DNA of 64,000 nucleotides from Zarea fungicola (taxonomy: Eukaryota; Ascomycota; Sordariomycetes; Hypocreales; Cordycipitaceae): the NCBI GenBank assembly GCA_900169235.1, contig FWCC01000174.1, forward strand, positions 124,001-188,000, read 5' to 3'. The notes beneath the pieces were generated by a model. The model searched no databases, was not told the DNA's origin, and saw only the letters and a list, made by a program, of their open reading frames with translations. This document shows, piece after piece, positions 1-12,100 of this stretch; position 1 is the first letter of the stretch; every line of letters starts with the position of its first letter. The position numbers were made by a program, and so were the translations under genes.

Positions 1-3000
1 TGTTTTATTCCCTCCCTTTATTTCTTGCATTTCTGGGGTCAAAAAAAAGAAGAGAAAGTGAAGCATTGGTAATTAATTCGAGACGGACAAACCCCTGTAT
101 ACTGGAACATGTGTACCAGTAGTTCTTGAAGCCGCCGTGGCTGTTGTCCCCCGCCTCTGTTCCAGTCTGCCAAGAGGCCTGCCTATTTGCCATCCTGGGT
201 AGCTGACCGTTGTCCGCCGTTGATCCTATTAATACTACCTATCATAATAATAAAATGCAGGCGGCACAGTGCGAGCGTGCAGAGACATGCAGAGCCTCCC
301 TTGCGTAGGATGACCAGACCAGGTCAGAGCATAGAAAAAGCATAATTGCAAGACATTCCAAGACTCATGGGTAAACTACACCGTATAAGCTGTTCTGTTC
401 CAGGCTGGCTTCCTACCTGTACAGTGGTAGCACTTCTTGTTACCCAGTGAACAATCTGTCATCCGTTCAGCCACAAAGTGGTCCTGGTCTACTGTAATTT
501 CCAGATTGGCCCAGGTTTCTCGAATTAGAAACAAACTAACCCAGGCGCCCCCCTCCTGGTTGTTCAAACGAAGAGCTGCTGTTCGGGATGAGATTCGAGG
601 ATCAGGGTTCGTGAGCAGGGGACCCCGGCCTGATGTAATTTCCCACAACGCGCCGCGTTTTCGTCCCGCGATTCTTGAGCGCACAATCCCCCCTTTTTAT
701 CAAGCGTCAATCAGCTCGAAATGGTGCCAAGGGCCGTACTGGTATCAATTTTTTTTTTCCTTACTACATATTATTAGTATTATGATTTGCACAGACTTGC
801 GCGATTGCCAAGTGTATGAATCCCAGTTGGTGTCGCGTGTTCTCTGTTGAACGCATCAATGCAAATGGGGCAACCGTTGTGAAGAATTGCCGATCAATTC
901 GAGCACAATCATTATTGGATATTTAATTTATACAAACAAACCCCTTGCTGTTCGAGCTGTTCAAGCCAGCAAGCTAGGAAGCTTCAAACGCCGCGTAAAA
1001 TCGTGAGACGCTCGCGGGAAGCCACAAACGTCCTTGCTTGCTCGAGTCAAGCTACTAGGAATCTGTAAGCTCTGCTTGCTCAAATATGCTTATGACGACA
1101 TTGGCTATCCGGAGCCGACTCGGGTTGCTGTGTTGGGCGTGCAAAAGGGAAACAAAAGACCAGAAAAAAGAGGAGACGAGCGAGCCGAACAGCCTCTTGT
1201 CAGAAAGTGGTGGCAGAGCCTCCAAACATAGCTCAAGCTAGGGGCAAGGCAAAAGGTACTTTGTCTTGGCATGCGAGGTACTTGTTTGCCTTTGCGGCCT
1301 CGGTCCCGAGCTACTGAATACAGCGTCTTCATTTTTAGTGCCAGAAGCCTGCAAGTGCGCTGTAGTTGGGTGTGCTATAATTTTCCATTTTACAGCGCCC
1401 TTGTGTACTCCGCCAGCGGACTTTGAGTGAAAGAAGGCACCTAACCAGGGAAGAGGCGTCAACTCGGTACTAACTTGTAGGAGCTGATGCCGATTTCAAA
1501 TCAAATCATAATCTCGTAGCGATGTGATTTGCAATCTTTCCATTTTAATTTTTTTCTTCAAATTTTCAAATTTTCATCATTTCCAGCATGTCTAATCATT
1601 GACGAATGATTCAAAGTACCGTACCATTGGACTGCATCACGTCAGCCCCAGCTGTTCTTTGTTGAGAGGGTCCAGTAATGGAGAATGGAGCCTGCAATCT
1701 CCCTCGGCACCTTCCTTGTGCGCTACTTTCCATTTAGGTTACAAAAAAAAAAGACCAGAAATTACAGAGGAAAAAAATCAAGAGCTTAAAAGTCTTGCAT
1801 AACCTCACTCTTTAGGTAAAAAGTGGGAACGTCGACGCTCTCCACTTTAAAATTCAGGTACAATCTTTTTCTGTGGTGCGGCAAGTCTCCTCTTTGCTCG
1901 ACATTCAATTGTCCATTTGGAGAAACATCTAATCGTATTTCGTTTGATTTTTTAGTGCACAATAAACCAAGTTGCTTTATTGCCCAGTCAATCTGATTAT
2001 TCTTCAAATTTTTACCTTTTCTTTTCTTTTTTCTTTTCTTTTTTACACGAGCACTCAGGCATGCCATCGTCGTAGCCACCGACAGACAGCTTTTAACAAA
2101 AAGCCACAACGTCACCACGTCACGACGTAATCGATACGCGTATGTCCGCCGTGAAAAATAACGGCTGGACGCCTGACTGGTGGCATTTTCGACTTGGCAG
2201 CCAGCTAAAGTTTGCTATTGGATGCTCGAGGTATAAGTGGGCTCCATCAGGCGTTTTGCAAGACGCACCCACTGTAACCGGATGGCCCGGCACAAACCTA
2301 GACGGGAAAAGATGAGTAAAAAATGCAGAGAATAAGAAAACTACTCTTATGCCTGCATTTTTTTCTTCTCTAATTTATCCAAAGTGAGTGTGTGAATGAG
2401 AGAGAAGGGCTCCCAGTCCGTGATGAATGGTACTTCATACTCCGTACAGTAGACCACATTCGCATTATACATGCCGTGGAACAGGCCGAAACCTTTTTCT
2501 CGGGACCTTGCATTCGCTAGGAAGTCAAGCTATTCATACTGGTACTTGTACGGAGTAGCCACGACTTGATTACTGCATGCAAACTTCGGTGAGGCCTAGC
2601 CCCCAACGACGTCATTTCACCAAGCACCGACAAACCGTGTAGTCGCCAAGAACTCATCACGGACCATTAATTTAAAGGTTGGCAAAACAATTATTTTCGT
2701 CCCACTGCATCTTCACCGCCGATTAAATACTGTGGAGTTTATTGTTCTACGGAGAATATCTCCAGACGTGTACTCCGTAAATTTGAAAGCATTTGCCCCC
2801 AAGACAAATCATTCGTAAAGCACATCTAAGATGAAGTAAATTTACAGTCTCCAACGATTCACTCACTACTTCGCCCTGACGCCCATGTCTGGTTGGTATA
2901 GTAGTCCCTGCTGTTCGACTTGTACCTCTCCTGTCCTTTGTTTGCACAACCTAAACTTGATGGAAACACGTCAAGATACACATACAGGATATCTTTACAT

Positions 3001-4049
3001 AGAAGCCACTGCCAGTGTTGCTGCATCGATTAAATTTGGCAATGCCGTGATCGACGTGCAAATCTAGATTCCCGTTTTGCGAACCCGTCCGACACCGTCC
3101 ACACGGCGCCACACAGTTTTGTGCATCTCATTGATCATCATTCAAACATCACAAATAGAGTCATGTAGCCCATCTGAATGGGGCGTATACGTACATACGT
3201 CACCCCTTCCACCCCCCCGAGGCCGATGCGATCGGGCGGTGGCGGTGCATCTTGGGAGCCTCGCCAGTACGTCAGCTCTCGACGAACCACGTGGTGGTTG
3301 GTGCAGTTGCTGTAGCTGCTGCGTCGCCGCCCGGCCTGCGAGGGAGCCAAACCGGACGGCTTGTCTCATCTCGCTTGATTCATTAGAATCTCGAGGCACA
3401 AACGGCCATGCAACTTCGCCGTATACGTAAAAAGTAATTCTGCTAGAGGATGGAACGACCGACCTCCTTGAGTACATCACATGGACAGTCATCACAATGG
3501 CCGTTTTTAAAATATCGACTTTCATTCTTCATTAACCAGCAAAAAAGGGTCATGTATTCATCATTAGTGAGCCTGTTGCAAGCTTCACCAGTCAAAATCT
3601 CATGCCCATCCATCTTTCTCTTCTTCTCCGTCTGCTGTACAGAAACACCCTCCTGAACTCTCTCTAGCTTGACCATCTTGCGCCAGTAAATCAATCACAG
3701 AAAATATCCCTGCTCTGAAAGAAAATAAAGAAAAAGCAAAGCAAAAAGAACTTCGACAACACTTTTAGTGCCTAAAACGCCTTCCATGATAAATGCCAGC
3801 TCAAAGGGGAAAATAAAGCAAAAATAACAACTCTTCCACACCCTACCTAGCTCTCCAGTCTTCTTCACCAAACGTACACCGGCAAAGTACTTTTGCAAAA
3901 ACCTGTCCATTCCACCTGTAGTTCTCCGGGTATAAAAGGTATCCTTGTAAACCACTCCAGACACCAACCATTGTGGTCTAGAATTAACGTCGTCGCGTTG
4001 GTGAGTTGAGCCAGTTGCGGCCTCTTCTCTGCGTGTGGTTATCCTTCTT
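1..4049. other. Gene-poor spacer at the left edge
   Basis: No reading frame here shows a recognisable domain, a plausible spliced structure or a conserved motif. The open frames are short (at most 137 codons), overlap on both strands and often start at non-ATG codons. The stretch is AT-rich with many A and T runs. A cluster of the 9-mer TACTCCGTA / TACGGAGTA lies at 2438-2779. The part next to 4049 is probably the 3' untranslated region of the RPA34 gene. Confidence 0.5.
2438..2779. repeat. Three copies of the TACTCCGTA 9-mer
   Basis: Exact copies of TACTCCGTA lie at 2438-2446 and 2771-2779, and its reverse complement TACGGAGTA lies at 2549-2557. Near-matches lie at 2748 and 1404. Three exact hits in 342 bp on either strand are far more than chance (about one per 131 kb for a random 9-mer counted on both strands). 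Function unknown; it may be a dispersed intergenic motif of ascomycete genomes. Confidence 0.6.
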
Positions 4050-6025
4050 CTAAGAGGACGAAGACCCAGCAGGTGCGGCCTTCTTCTCCTTGCGCGACTT
4101 GGACTTCTTCTGCGTCGGCGTGCTGGCTGCTGCAGCTGTCTGAACGAGGCCCGGCACAGCAGGCACCGGCACCGGCGTCTCCTTTTTGCTCTGGCCAGCT
4201 CCCTGGGAGCTGCTGGGCGTGGGTACAGTCATGCCCTTCTTTACAGGTGTAGACGCAGCCTGGACGGTGCCGGACGATCCGGGAATCTGAGGCGGCACAA
4301 TAAACGTCCGCTTCGGGGTCGGGAGCGCAGGCTCGGAGCCAAGGTCAGGGCTGCCGGTGCTGGCCGTCTTGGCCTTCTTGGTCTTGGTCTGCGCAGTCAC
4401 GCTTTCCTCCATTAGCTGCTCGGCGGCCGCGGCATCCTCATCCTCCGATACGCTATGCTTTCTTTTGCCCTTTTTACTCTTGCTAGAGGCTTCCTTGGGT
4501 GTGGTCGTGGGCGGAGCCGTAGCAGCAGCTTTTGCCTTCTTCACCTTCCCTGGCTTGGTGGCAGGCTTTGCCGCGGAGGCGACTGGCGCATCTGCCATCT
4601 CAACGTCGGCGTCGTCATCGTCATCATCGGCAAGGCCAATACTGCCCATGTCACTGTGCACACCAATTGGCTGGAATCGTGCCTTGAGTCCCTTAGGCTG
4701 TGGGCGAGCGACCTTCTTGGAAGATCCGACATTGGCTGGCGTAGCCGTTGTAGCACCTAGCTTAGTGATGCGCCTGACCTGTAGAACCTCATTGACGGTA
4801 CGGCGAGCTTTGACGAGGCGTTAGCAAAGGACAAAATTACAATTTCTCATGCAATCTGTATTTTCTTACCTGATTGATACTTGGACCCGTTGGCTGAGGG
4901 CACCAAAATCTCGACCGACTTGGTGGCAGGCGCACTGCCAAACGAGACATCATAGTCTTGGCCGTCGTGAGACAAAACGCTGTCACCTTGCAGCGACTTG
5001 TCAACGGGAAACTCCAGCATATCAACCACCGAAACAGGAACATTGGCAGGCAGGGTAAAATACCACAGCTGCTTGCCCTGAAGGTAGGCCTCACTGCACA
5101 CTCGCGCCACGTCTTCCGCATTACTCTGCGGATCACTCTTACGCAGCTCGAAATCGGGGGGCAGGGATCGCGGAAGTGAAGCATGTCCAATCTGTGGTCG
5201 CTCGGTAATCTCGATAGTCTTGTCTGCTGCTTCTTCCTCATCGCTGGAGGATTCGTCACTTTCGCTTGGCTTGACTGGCTTTGCCTTCTTTCCATTAACT
5301 GCCGGTGCAGGCTTTGACTTGACAGTAGTCTGAGTTTCTTCCTCACTCTCAGACTCACTCTCATCTGAGCTGGAATCACTGCTGCTAGGTTTTTTCAAGG
5401 CCGGGCCTGCCTTGGCAGGGACAGCTTTATTTTCGTCTTCGCTGTCGCTGTCGCTCTCGCTCTCGGCTTCATCACTGCTCGAAGAGTCGCCGGAGCTAGA
5501 GCCAGAGTCGGAATCCGATCCTGAGCTGCTGGTGGGGCTGGTTGCGCTGGTTGAGGAAGCCTTGGACTTGCTGGCGGTGCCGTTGACCTTCACTTCCTTC
5601 TCACTTTCATCGGACTCCTCCTCACTTGAAGAATCGTCAGAGTCAGAGTCTGGCTTGGCCTTGGATGGTGTAGCGGCCTTCTTGGCAGGCTTCGACTTGC
5701 TCGCAGCAGCGGATCGTTCGACGTCGCTATCGGCAATCTCCTCGTTTTTGCTCGGGCGTGTGTCGGTCTTGACAGCAGTCTTGGCCTTGCGGTTCTTCAG
5801 GTCCTTTAGGAAGGCAGCACCATCATCATCGCTATCATCGTCGCTGCTGCTGCTGCCGTCCGATTCGGAATCGTTGTTCCCAAAGATCCCTGCGGCCTTT
5901 GTCTCAGAATCCTGCTTAATGGATGGGCGGGCAGCAGGCTTGATGCGCGAGTTGGCGCTGAAACCCGTTGTCTCTTCGATGTGTTTTTTGAGGGAATGAA
6001 CCTTGTAGGGTTCTTTCGAGACCAT
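4050..6025 (-). CDS. RPA34: RNA polymerase I subunit RPA34 (A34.5)
   Basis: Two exons, complement(4050..4807, 4870..6025), 637 aa. The 62-nt intron has a GTAAGA donor and a CTAAC branch site, and the splice is in phase. RPA34 pairs with RPA49 as the built-in elongation/initiation heterodimer of Pol I in the nucleolus. Residues 285-440 form the A34.5-like core (DFELRKSD, then LQGKQLWYFTLPANVPVSVV). The C-terminus is a Lys/Ser tail, as in the family. The first 275 residues are an unusually long acidic Ser/Asp/Glu tract with Lys patches, resembling Nopp140/SRP40-type nucleolar proteins; yeast Rpa34 is much shorter. The start was chosen at MVSKEPYK because the longer upstream frame lacks low-complexity or conserved character. 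It is divergent from GRC3, another rRNA-synthesis factor. The alternative reading, a Nopp140-like protein, is less likely given the folded core. Confidence 0.85.
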
Positions 6026-6570
6026 GATGGCGGTTTGTGTGAGATCTCCGAGGTTTCGTGTCGAGTTCAATTGGTTGTTGAAGAAAAAAAAAGTTACGAA
6101 GCTCCAACTTTTTTTTCTTTGCGTGCAACAGGAAGCCTCACCTTGAACGCAGCCAGCAAATTTCTCTGCACGTGTGGAAGTGGTCCGTGCGCTCTGCTCG
6201 CAGTGCAGCAGAGGGAGAGCTTCCTTTTTCACGATGCCCAGCTTCAATAGTTTGGGGGAGTTCGCTATAGGGAGCTCGTCAAATGTAAAGCCCAAATAAA
6301 ATGTTCTCAGTGTACTTGTTTGCTGTGCCAGAAATTGCTAGTCTTGTTTAACCCAGTTTAACCTTGTCGTTTATAAGGCCTGTGAAGCTGCTATAAATTT
6401 TGGTGGAGACAACCTATCGATAACGAGACTGCAGACACAGTACTATGTTCCGTCCACAACCATCACGGAAGCGTCACATTATGCGGAACAATTTATTTCA
6501 GCAGTCATGTGCTGACCGAAATATGTCACCTTAATCCAGGGACAGCGGGTGAATGAAGTCTTGATCCAGA
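6026..6570. promoter_or_regulatory. Shared divergent promoter RPA34 / GRC3
   Basis: The 545-bp spacer separates the start codons of two divergently transcribed ribosome-biogenesis genes. It holds a CTATAAATTTTGG element near 6391 and poly(A/T) tracts near 6084-6120. No other gene is visible. Co-regulation is inferred from the arrangement, not shown. Confidence 0.55.
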
Positions 6571-9136
6571 ATGTCGCCTAATAAGCGTCGCAAGCTGGAG
6601 GAGGGCCAGGAACCGCCAAAATGTGAGCATCAAAACATGCAAAATGCGCCAGAACCAAATATATCCACCCTCGCAATATTAGCTAACAGTATTGAAATCA
6701 AGCTGCTATAAGTGCCTTGACGGCACGCCGTCGCCTGGCGGCTGGGGTGTCGCGTGAGGCAAGCCCATCTCCAGAGGATGAAGTCAAGCAGAGAACCGGA
6801 AACTCATTCAGCGTGCTTCAAAGGCTCTCACAGCCAGACAAGGCGTCTCCAAAAAGCCCAAGGACTCCTAGATCTGGACAAAAGGAGGGTGCCGGTAAAC
6901 GCAGGTGGGTCGGATTCAAACGAGGCAATGACTGCTGCTGACTTTGTCTCCAGTACTGAAAAGGGAGCATCGACGGAAGACAGCTGGACCTCCACCCCCA
7001 AGGTCGTCCTATACTCGTCATTTCGGCTCAGTAAACAAAATCATAGAAGAAAGAATGGTATTACTGAACTGCGGCTGAGCAGTGGGGACGTAAGGCCAAA
7101 CTGAATGTGCGGGAGGCGTCGTTCGCTAATTGTTCATAGCGTTTCATTGTGCTGGGGAGCTTTGGCATCAGAGTCCGTTCTGGGGAAGTCTCCCTACTTG
7201 GCGCAATGATTTCGGCATCAGAAACAATTCATTGGATTCATGCACCGCACTGCCACGCCTTGCCAGTCATTCGAACGTCGGAAAAGACACATCTAGAACT
7301 ACACAATGATAATGCGGACAAGCCCTTGACCTGCCTTACTGCACTCTCGCCACTCTTTCAGCGCATATGGACTGAATCGGAGAGTGAAGTCGACGGAGAG
7401 GCCAATGTTGATTCTTCAGGTGACTCGTTCAAGATAGTGTGTACCATGCGACCTTGAAATCTGGAGACGTGGAAAGCGACTGACTTGTACAGCTATTTAC
7501 TTCTGAAGATGCCCCGAAGAAAAGCATCATACAGGAATTAAACTCACCCCCAGAGTGGAATAAAGCAATATCGGACCTGGCAACGTCTATGGAGACTGAA
7601 CAACGAACTCAATTATCGGTGCTAGTCTGCGGACCAAAATCGGCTGGCAAGTCAACCTTTTCCAAGCTTCTCACAAATCGGCTCGTCACGAGCAAGGAGC
7701 GATCCGCGGGCGGTCAGTCCGGAACCGGAGTCGCCATTATTGACCTCGATCCTGGCCAGCCGGAATACGCGCCTGCTGGGACAGTGTCGCTTGTTCATGT
7801 GACGCGGCCGAACCTGGGGACGCCATTCAGTCACCCGGGCTTACAGCAGAGGGGTCACGCCGTCCTGCGCTGCCACGCTCTCGCTTCCACATCACCAGCA
7901 TCATCCCCGTCTCTCTACATACAATGCGCAACAGACTTGTTCGAGACCTACCGAAGGACATTACGAAATTGCCCTTTGCTAATTAACACACCCGGCTGGA
8001 TTCTGGGTACAGGGCTGGACCTACTCGTGGAGCTCATCACAAAGACTATGCCATCCCAGGTCGTGTACATGTCAGAGGAAGGGCCAGTCGACGTTGTGGA
8101 TGTTCTGCGGTCCACCACTCGAAAGAGCTTCCTCACACTTCCCTCTCAACCATCTGAATACACGACGAGGACAGCGGCCCACCTGCGAGCAATGCAGGCC
8201 ATGTCTTATTTTCACCAAACTGATGTCGAGGGATCAGCAGCGTCGGCTACAGCGGTGCTCAGCTGGAACCCGCAGCCAATATCTGCCGTCCCGCCATGGC
8301 AGGTGCGGTACTCATCCAATAAGAGCGGCATTCGGGGCATCCTCTCTTACGACTATCAATCCCCGCCAGATTTATCCGCAGCAGCAATTGACGGCATGAT
8401 TGTGGCCGTGGTAGAGATTGAGGATGGGAAGGCATTTCGTGACATTATCGCTGGCTACCAAGATTCAGCCCCAGCAGAAGTTACCGTCGGTAAGCAGCAG
8501 CAGCAGCAGCAGCACGAGGGGGCTCACACCGTCACCAACGATGATGTGGTGGCGGCGGATTCGGCAGCTACCATCGCCGCCACCGCCGCCGCCGCACATG
8601 ATGATGAGCTAAAAATCGTGGCCTCGCCAGAAGGGCTGCCCATGATTGCCAACACCAACGATGCCACGCTCGACCCTCGCCACTCGCGCACCCTCGGGCT
8701 GGCCCTGGTGCGCGGCATCGATGCCGCGGCCCAGAGGCTGCAGCTGCTCACGCCGATCCCCCACGCCCTGATCCAGGCGGCGCGGTCCCAGGGCCACGAC
8801 CTCGTGCTCGTCCACGGCAAGTTTGATGCGCCGACCTGGGCGTACGCAGAGGATTTCTTCTTCCGGCAGGCCGCTGCTGCTACTGGCGGTGCCTCGTTGG
8901 ATCCTGAAGCGTCATCGTCATTGTCGACATCGCGGGAAGCAAGGGATGACGACCTGGAGGTGACGTTTGACGGCACGAGCGATGACGACTCTGACATTGC
9001 GCAGGACCATGTTCAAGATGTGCAAGACGTCAAGGCCGTTCCGTGGCTGGAGATTTTGCAAGGAAACCAGAAGCGGCCCGTCGGGTCGCGGGTCTGGCGC
9101 GTGCGGCGAGATCTGGGTCGCAATACGGGAGATTAA
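6571..9136 (+). CDS. GRC3: Polynucleotide 5'-hydroxyl-kinase GRC3 (NOL9 family)
   Basis: Five exons, 6571..6622, 6703..6904, 6954..7089, 7140..7436 and 7493..9136, 776 aa, all junctions in phase. Grc3 phosphorylates the 5' hydroxyl left by Las1 cleavage of pre-rRNA ITS2 and acts in the nucleolus; it is also linked to Pol I termination. Exon 4 holds the N-terminal domain with the family string RFIVLGSFGIRV and HWIHAPHCHALPV. The Walker A loop GPKSAGKST is at about residues 276-284, followed by the acidic DLDPGQPEY near 313-319. A later stretch TPGWILGTGLDLL fits the kinase core, and the C-terminus VPWLEILQGNQKRPVGSRVW is family-like. Poly-Gln and Ala-rich low complexity at 8496-8600 is an insertion. 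The 80-nt first intron ends at TCAAG after a CTAAC branch site; the nearer CAG would put TGA in frame. The alternative donor GTGTAC near 7439 cannot be ruled out. Confidence 0.92.
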
Positions 9137-12100
9137 GAAATCTATTATATATCCGGCGATTTGATGAAGCACAATTATTTCTTTTATGATAACAAGTTCT
9201 TTGTATCTATATCCTGGACACCCGTAGGACACAAAGTAAAATTTTGAAATTTGAAACCTTGAAATGCAAAACTTGACATGCAAAACTTGAAAAAAAAAAA
9301 TATTGGCAGAAGGAATACATGTACCCTACAATCATTGGTATTGCACCATCAAACTCTGGTACCGGTTCCCATTTCAATCTACGCACATGTATGCGAAGTG
9401 TTCATCATCTGAACCCGAAACACACCGATTTTGTGTCACCCTCATTACCTGTGTTCCAGCCAATAGTCGCCAGCCGAGCAAATGCCCGATTGTGGTAGAT
9501 TTTTTGATGGAACAAAGTATGATGATGCTATTTTTCTTTTTTTTTCTATTCCCGTATTTCTCTTTTATTTTTCTCTTTCCGCTTTGCTCATGTTTCATGG
9601 CTCCAGATGGAATCATGTTCGGGTTTGTCCCAAAACAGACCGAGGCGGATCGGCTTTCTAGATGTCGTGCATCCCGTCTTGTGCAGTGTATCCTGAGCCA
9701 GGGGCGATCAAGACTCGATCTATATCACCATTTTGTTGTTATTTTCATCCGTTGTGTTACTGGTTTTCTCCGAGTGAAACAACCGATCATTGCAACCTCG
9801 CACAAGAAGGAAGCGGTCCGGTCATCAAAGTCAAACGTTAACAAGAATGTATCTCTAGAAAATCAGTTCGAGAAGGGGCCAGACAAAGGCAGCAATGTAC
9901 AAACATCACTTTGTATGCAAGCTTTTGATAGTATTCCTTGTGCGTAAGAGTACTTGCATACCACAGAACTTATGTCCAAGTCCTGACCATAATTATAATC
10001 AGGTATGGATTATTCCATGCATCTGAAATATATGACATTCCGCGGTAAAACAGAATTTCCGAGCTACGATGAGCGCTTCTAGCACAAGCACTGGCGTCTG
10101 TTACGCGATCAACAGGCCTATCTCAGGCTTCCATACTACAGCGTCGGAGTTTGTCCGATGGCAGCGGGGATCATGAACCCCGAGAGCTACTGCTGCAGCG
10201 CTACATACAGGTCAAGTTACTTTCTCTCTGTGTTGGCATTTACTATGGCTGGCACTGACTTTAGCCCCAGTCCGATTGGCGCCGCATTAGCACCCTGAAG
10301 AGACAGCGCATGCGTATCGGAGATCTGCGCTGTAGCCGTACGCTGCACGAGTCGGGGCAGTAGGCAGTCAAAGTTAGGAAACATATAACCTGGTATGTAG
10401 CGTGTTGCTGTGAAGATTGCGCCAGGGAGAGCATCGGGAACTTGACTAGAGCATTGTGTAGCGCCAGGCGGGTAAGGATGTTAAGTATTGTACGTTTCCA
10501 CTGGCATGAGACGCGGTTGGTTGAGAACCGTTGGAATACTGGGCGCTCTGGAGCGTCGATCAATCAGAAGTAGCCAGTGTTCCTAGGCCCTCGGGTTTAC
10601 GATTCCTGGTGGGCAGATATGTCCGAGACGGAAACTGGTCTCAAACAGCCACTTACACGCAAGTGAGGAGGGCCGAGTTAAAAGAAGAAATTTCAGGGTC
10701 GTGTCTTGTCGGAGAGTGATAGGCGTTTTATGCCGTGGACGAACTGACTTGGGCAGAGGACAGCTCCATGCTGTAGGCTGCAATCAACCAGCCTGCGGTA
10801 GCGGTTATGCACGCCGCTTGCCAGCGGAGTTGGCCTACGTTTGCTTTGTGAGGAGCACAATATTGTGTTCTGGGAGGAAACTCGTATTCCTAGTGCTTGA
10901 ACACCATGATTGGCAAGGCATGCATTGTGTATTGTACCATCTCTCAAGTTTGGCTCTGGCTTCCATCTCTGATTAATGAGGCTGGTGACCGAGCGATGCG
11001 ATCGGTCGGCCGCCTTCAGCATATGTAAATTTGTCACGCGCAATCTAGCTCGCTCAAATAAAGGGATAGAATTTCCATGGAGCTAGGGTGCACGGAAGAA
11101 CGATTTTTTTTTTAAAAAAAAAAAACAAATATAGTAGACCGGGAGGACGGATTCGTTGCGATTGGTTGGCCGCATTTGGGTCATGGCAGAAGAGGGCGGT
11201 CGATTGCAGTGTAGCGGGTTTGGCGCAGAGATCAGCCTCACAAAAGCGTTGTTGATTGGGTTGGTGGCGGATGGGGGAGTGCTTGGGCGGGTAGAATACA
11301 ATTAAATTCGGAAACAGGCTGAGTAAAGAGACAACGCGGCGCGTTGACTGTTATTCATTGCGTTCGTTTTCAAATGGACAGAATGCAGGTTGTCTCGGAG
11401 TTATAGGAGCAAATAGGTGAGAGCAGGTATCTATCAACTGACGAGAAGTGCTTGTCGTGAGTTTGTGGATCCTGGGCAGAAGTGAGGCTCAGAGACGGGA
11501 AACGAAAACCGGGTACTTGGATTCTGGAGCTGAGGAAATAACGGGGAAATTACCCGTTGAATCGTTCAATACCAGCGTCAGCATAGCAAAACGTAAAGTC
11601 GGATCGGGAGCGCGTCAGGAAGGCATGCAGGCAGCGCAGAATGGGGAAACTGGCAAACTACGATTCTGAATATTCGATTTGTGATCATGCATATGGTGTG
11701 CGACACTAGTGACGGAGAGTTGCCACATCCGTCCAGCTGCTGGGATCTGTCGCGGGTCGTGGTTTGCTGATGAGCAGGGGGGGCTGCAACGGCTTGTGGA
11801 TAAGACCTCTGGGGGGGGCACCGAGAGCATCGAACAACAGTGCGCAGTAGGCGCCACCAAGTAGTACAGAAATGTGTGAGCCTCTGGGCGTACTGAGTAA
11901 GAAAAAGAGGAGTTTGAGCCTTTGGGGAGATTTGATGGGTTACCAATGGAATGGTTGTGACGGATGAAAAGTGGCTAATAATACATTTTCGGTCGGACAA
12001 GTTGCCATGGATGGGAGAGCCCCACTGAAAGGTCGATTTTCTTTTTCTTTTTTTTTTTCCTTTTCTTTTTCCTGTTTCTTTTGTCGCTGTTTCAGTAATT

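Noticed and set aside
9303..9947. 214-codon open frame downstream of GRC3
   Set aside because: It begins with TTG, runs through a poly-T tract giving a Phe run, has no domain and sits in an AT-rich 3' region.
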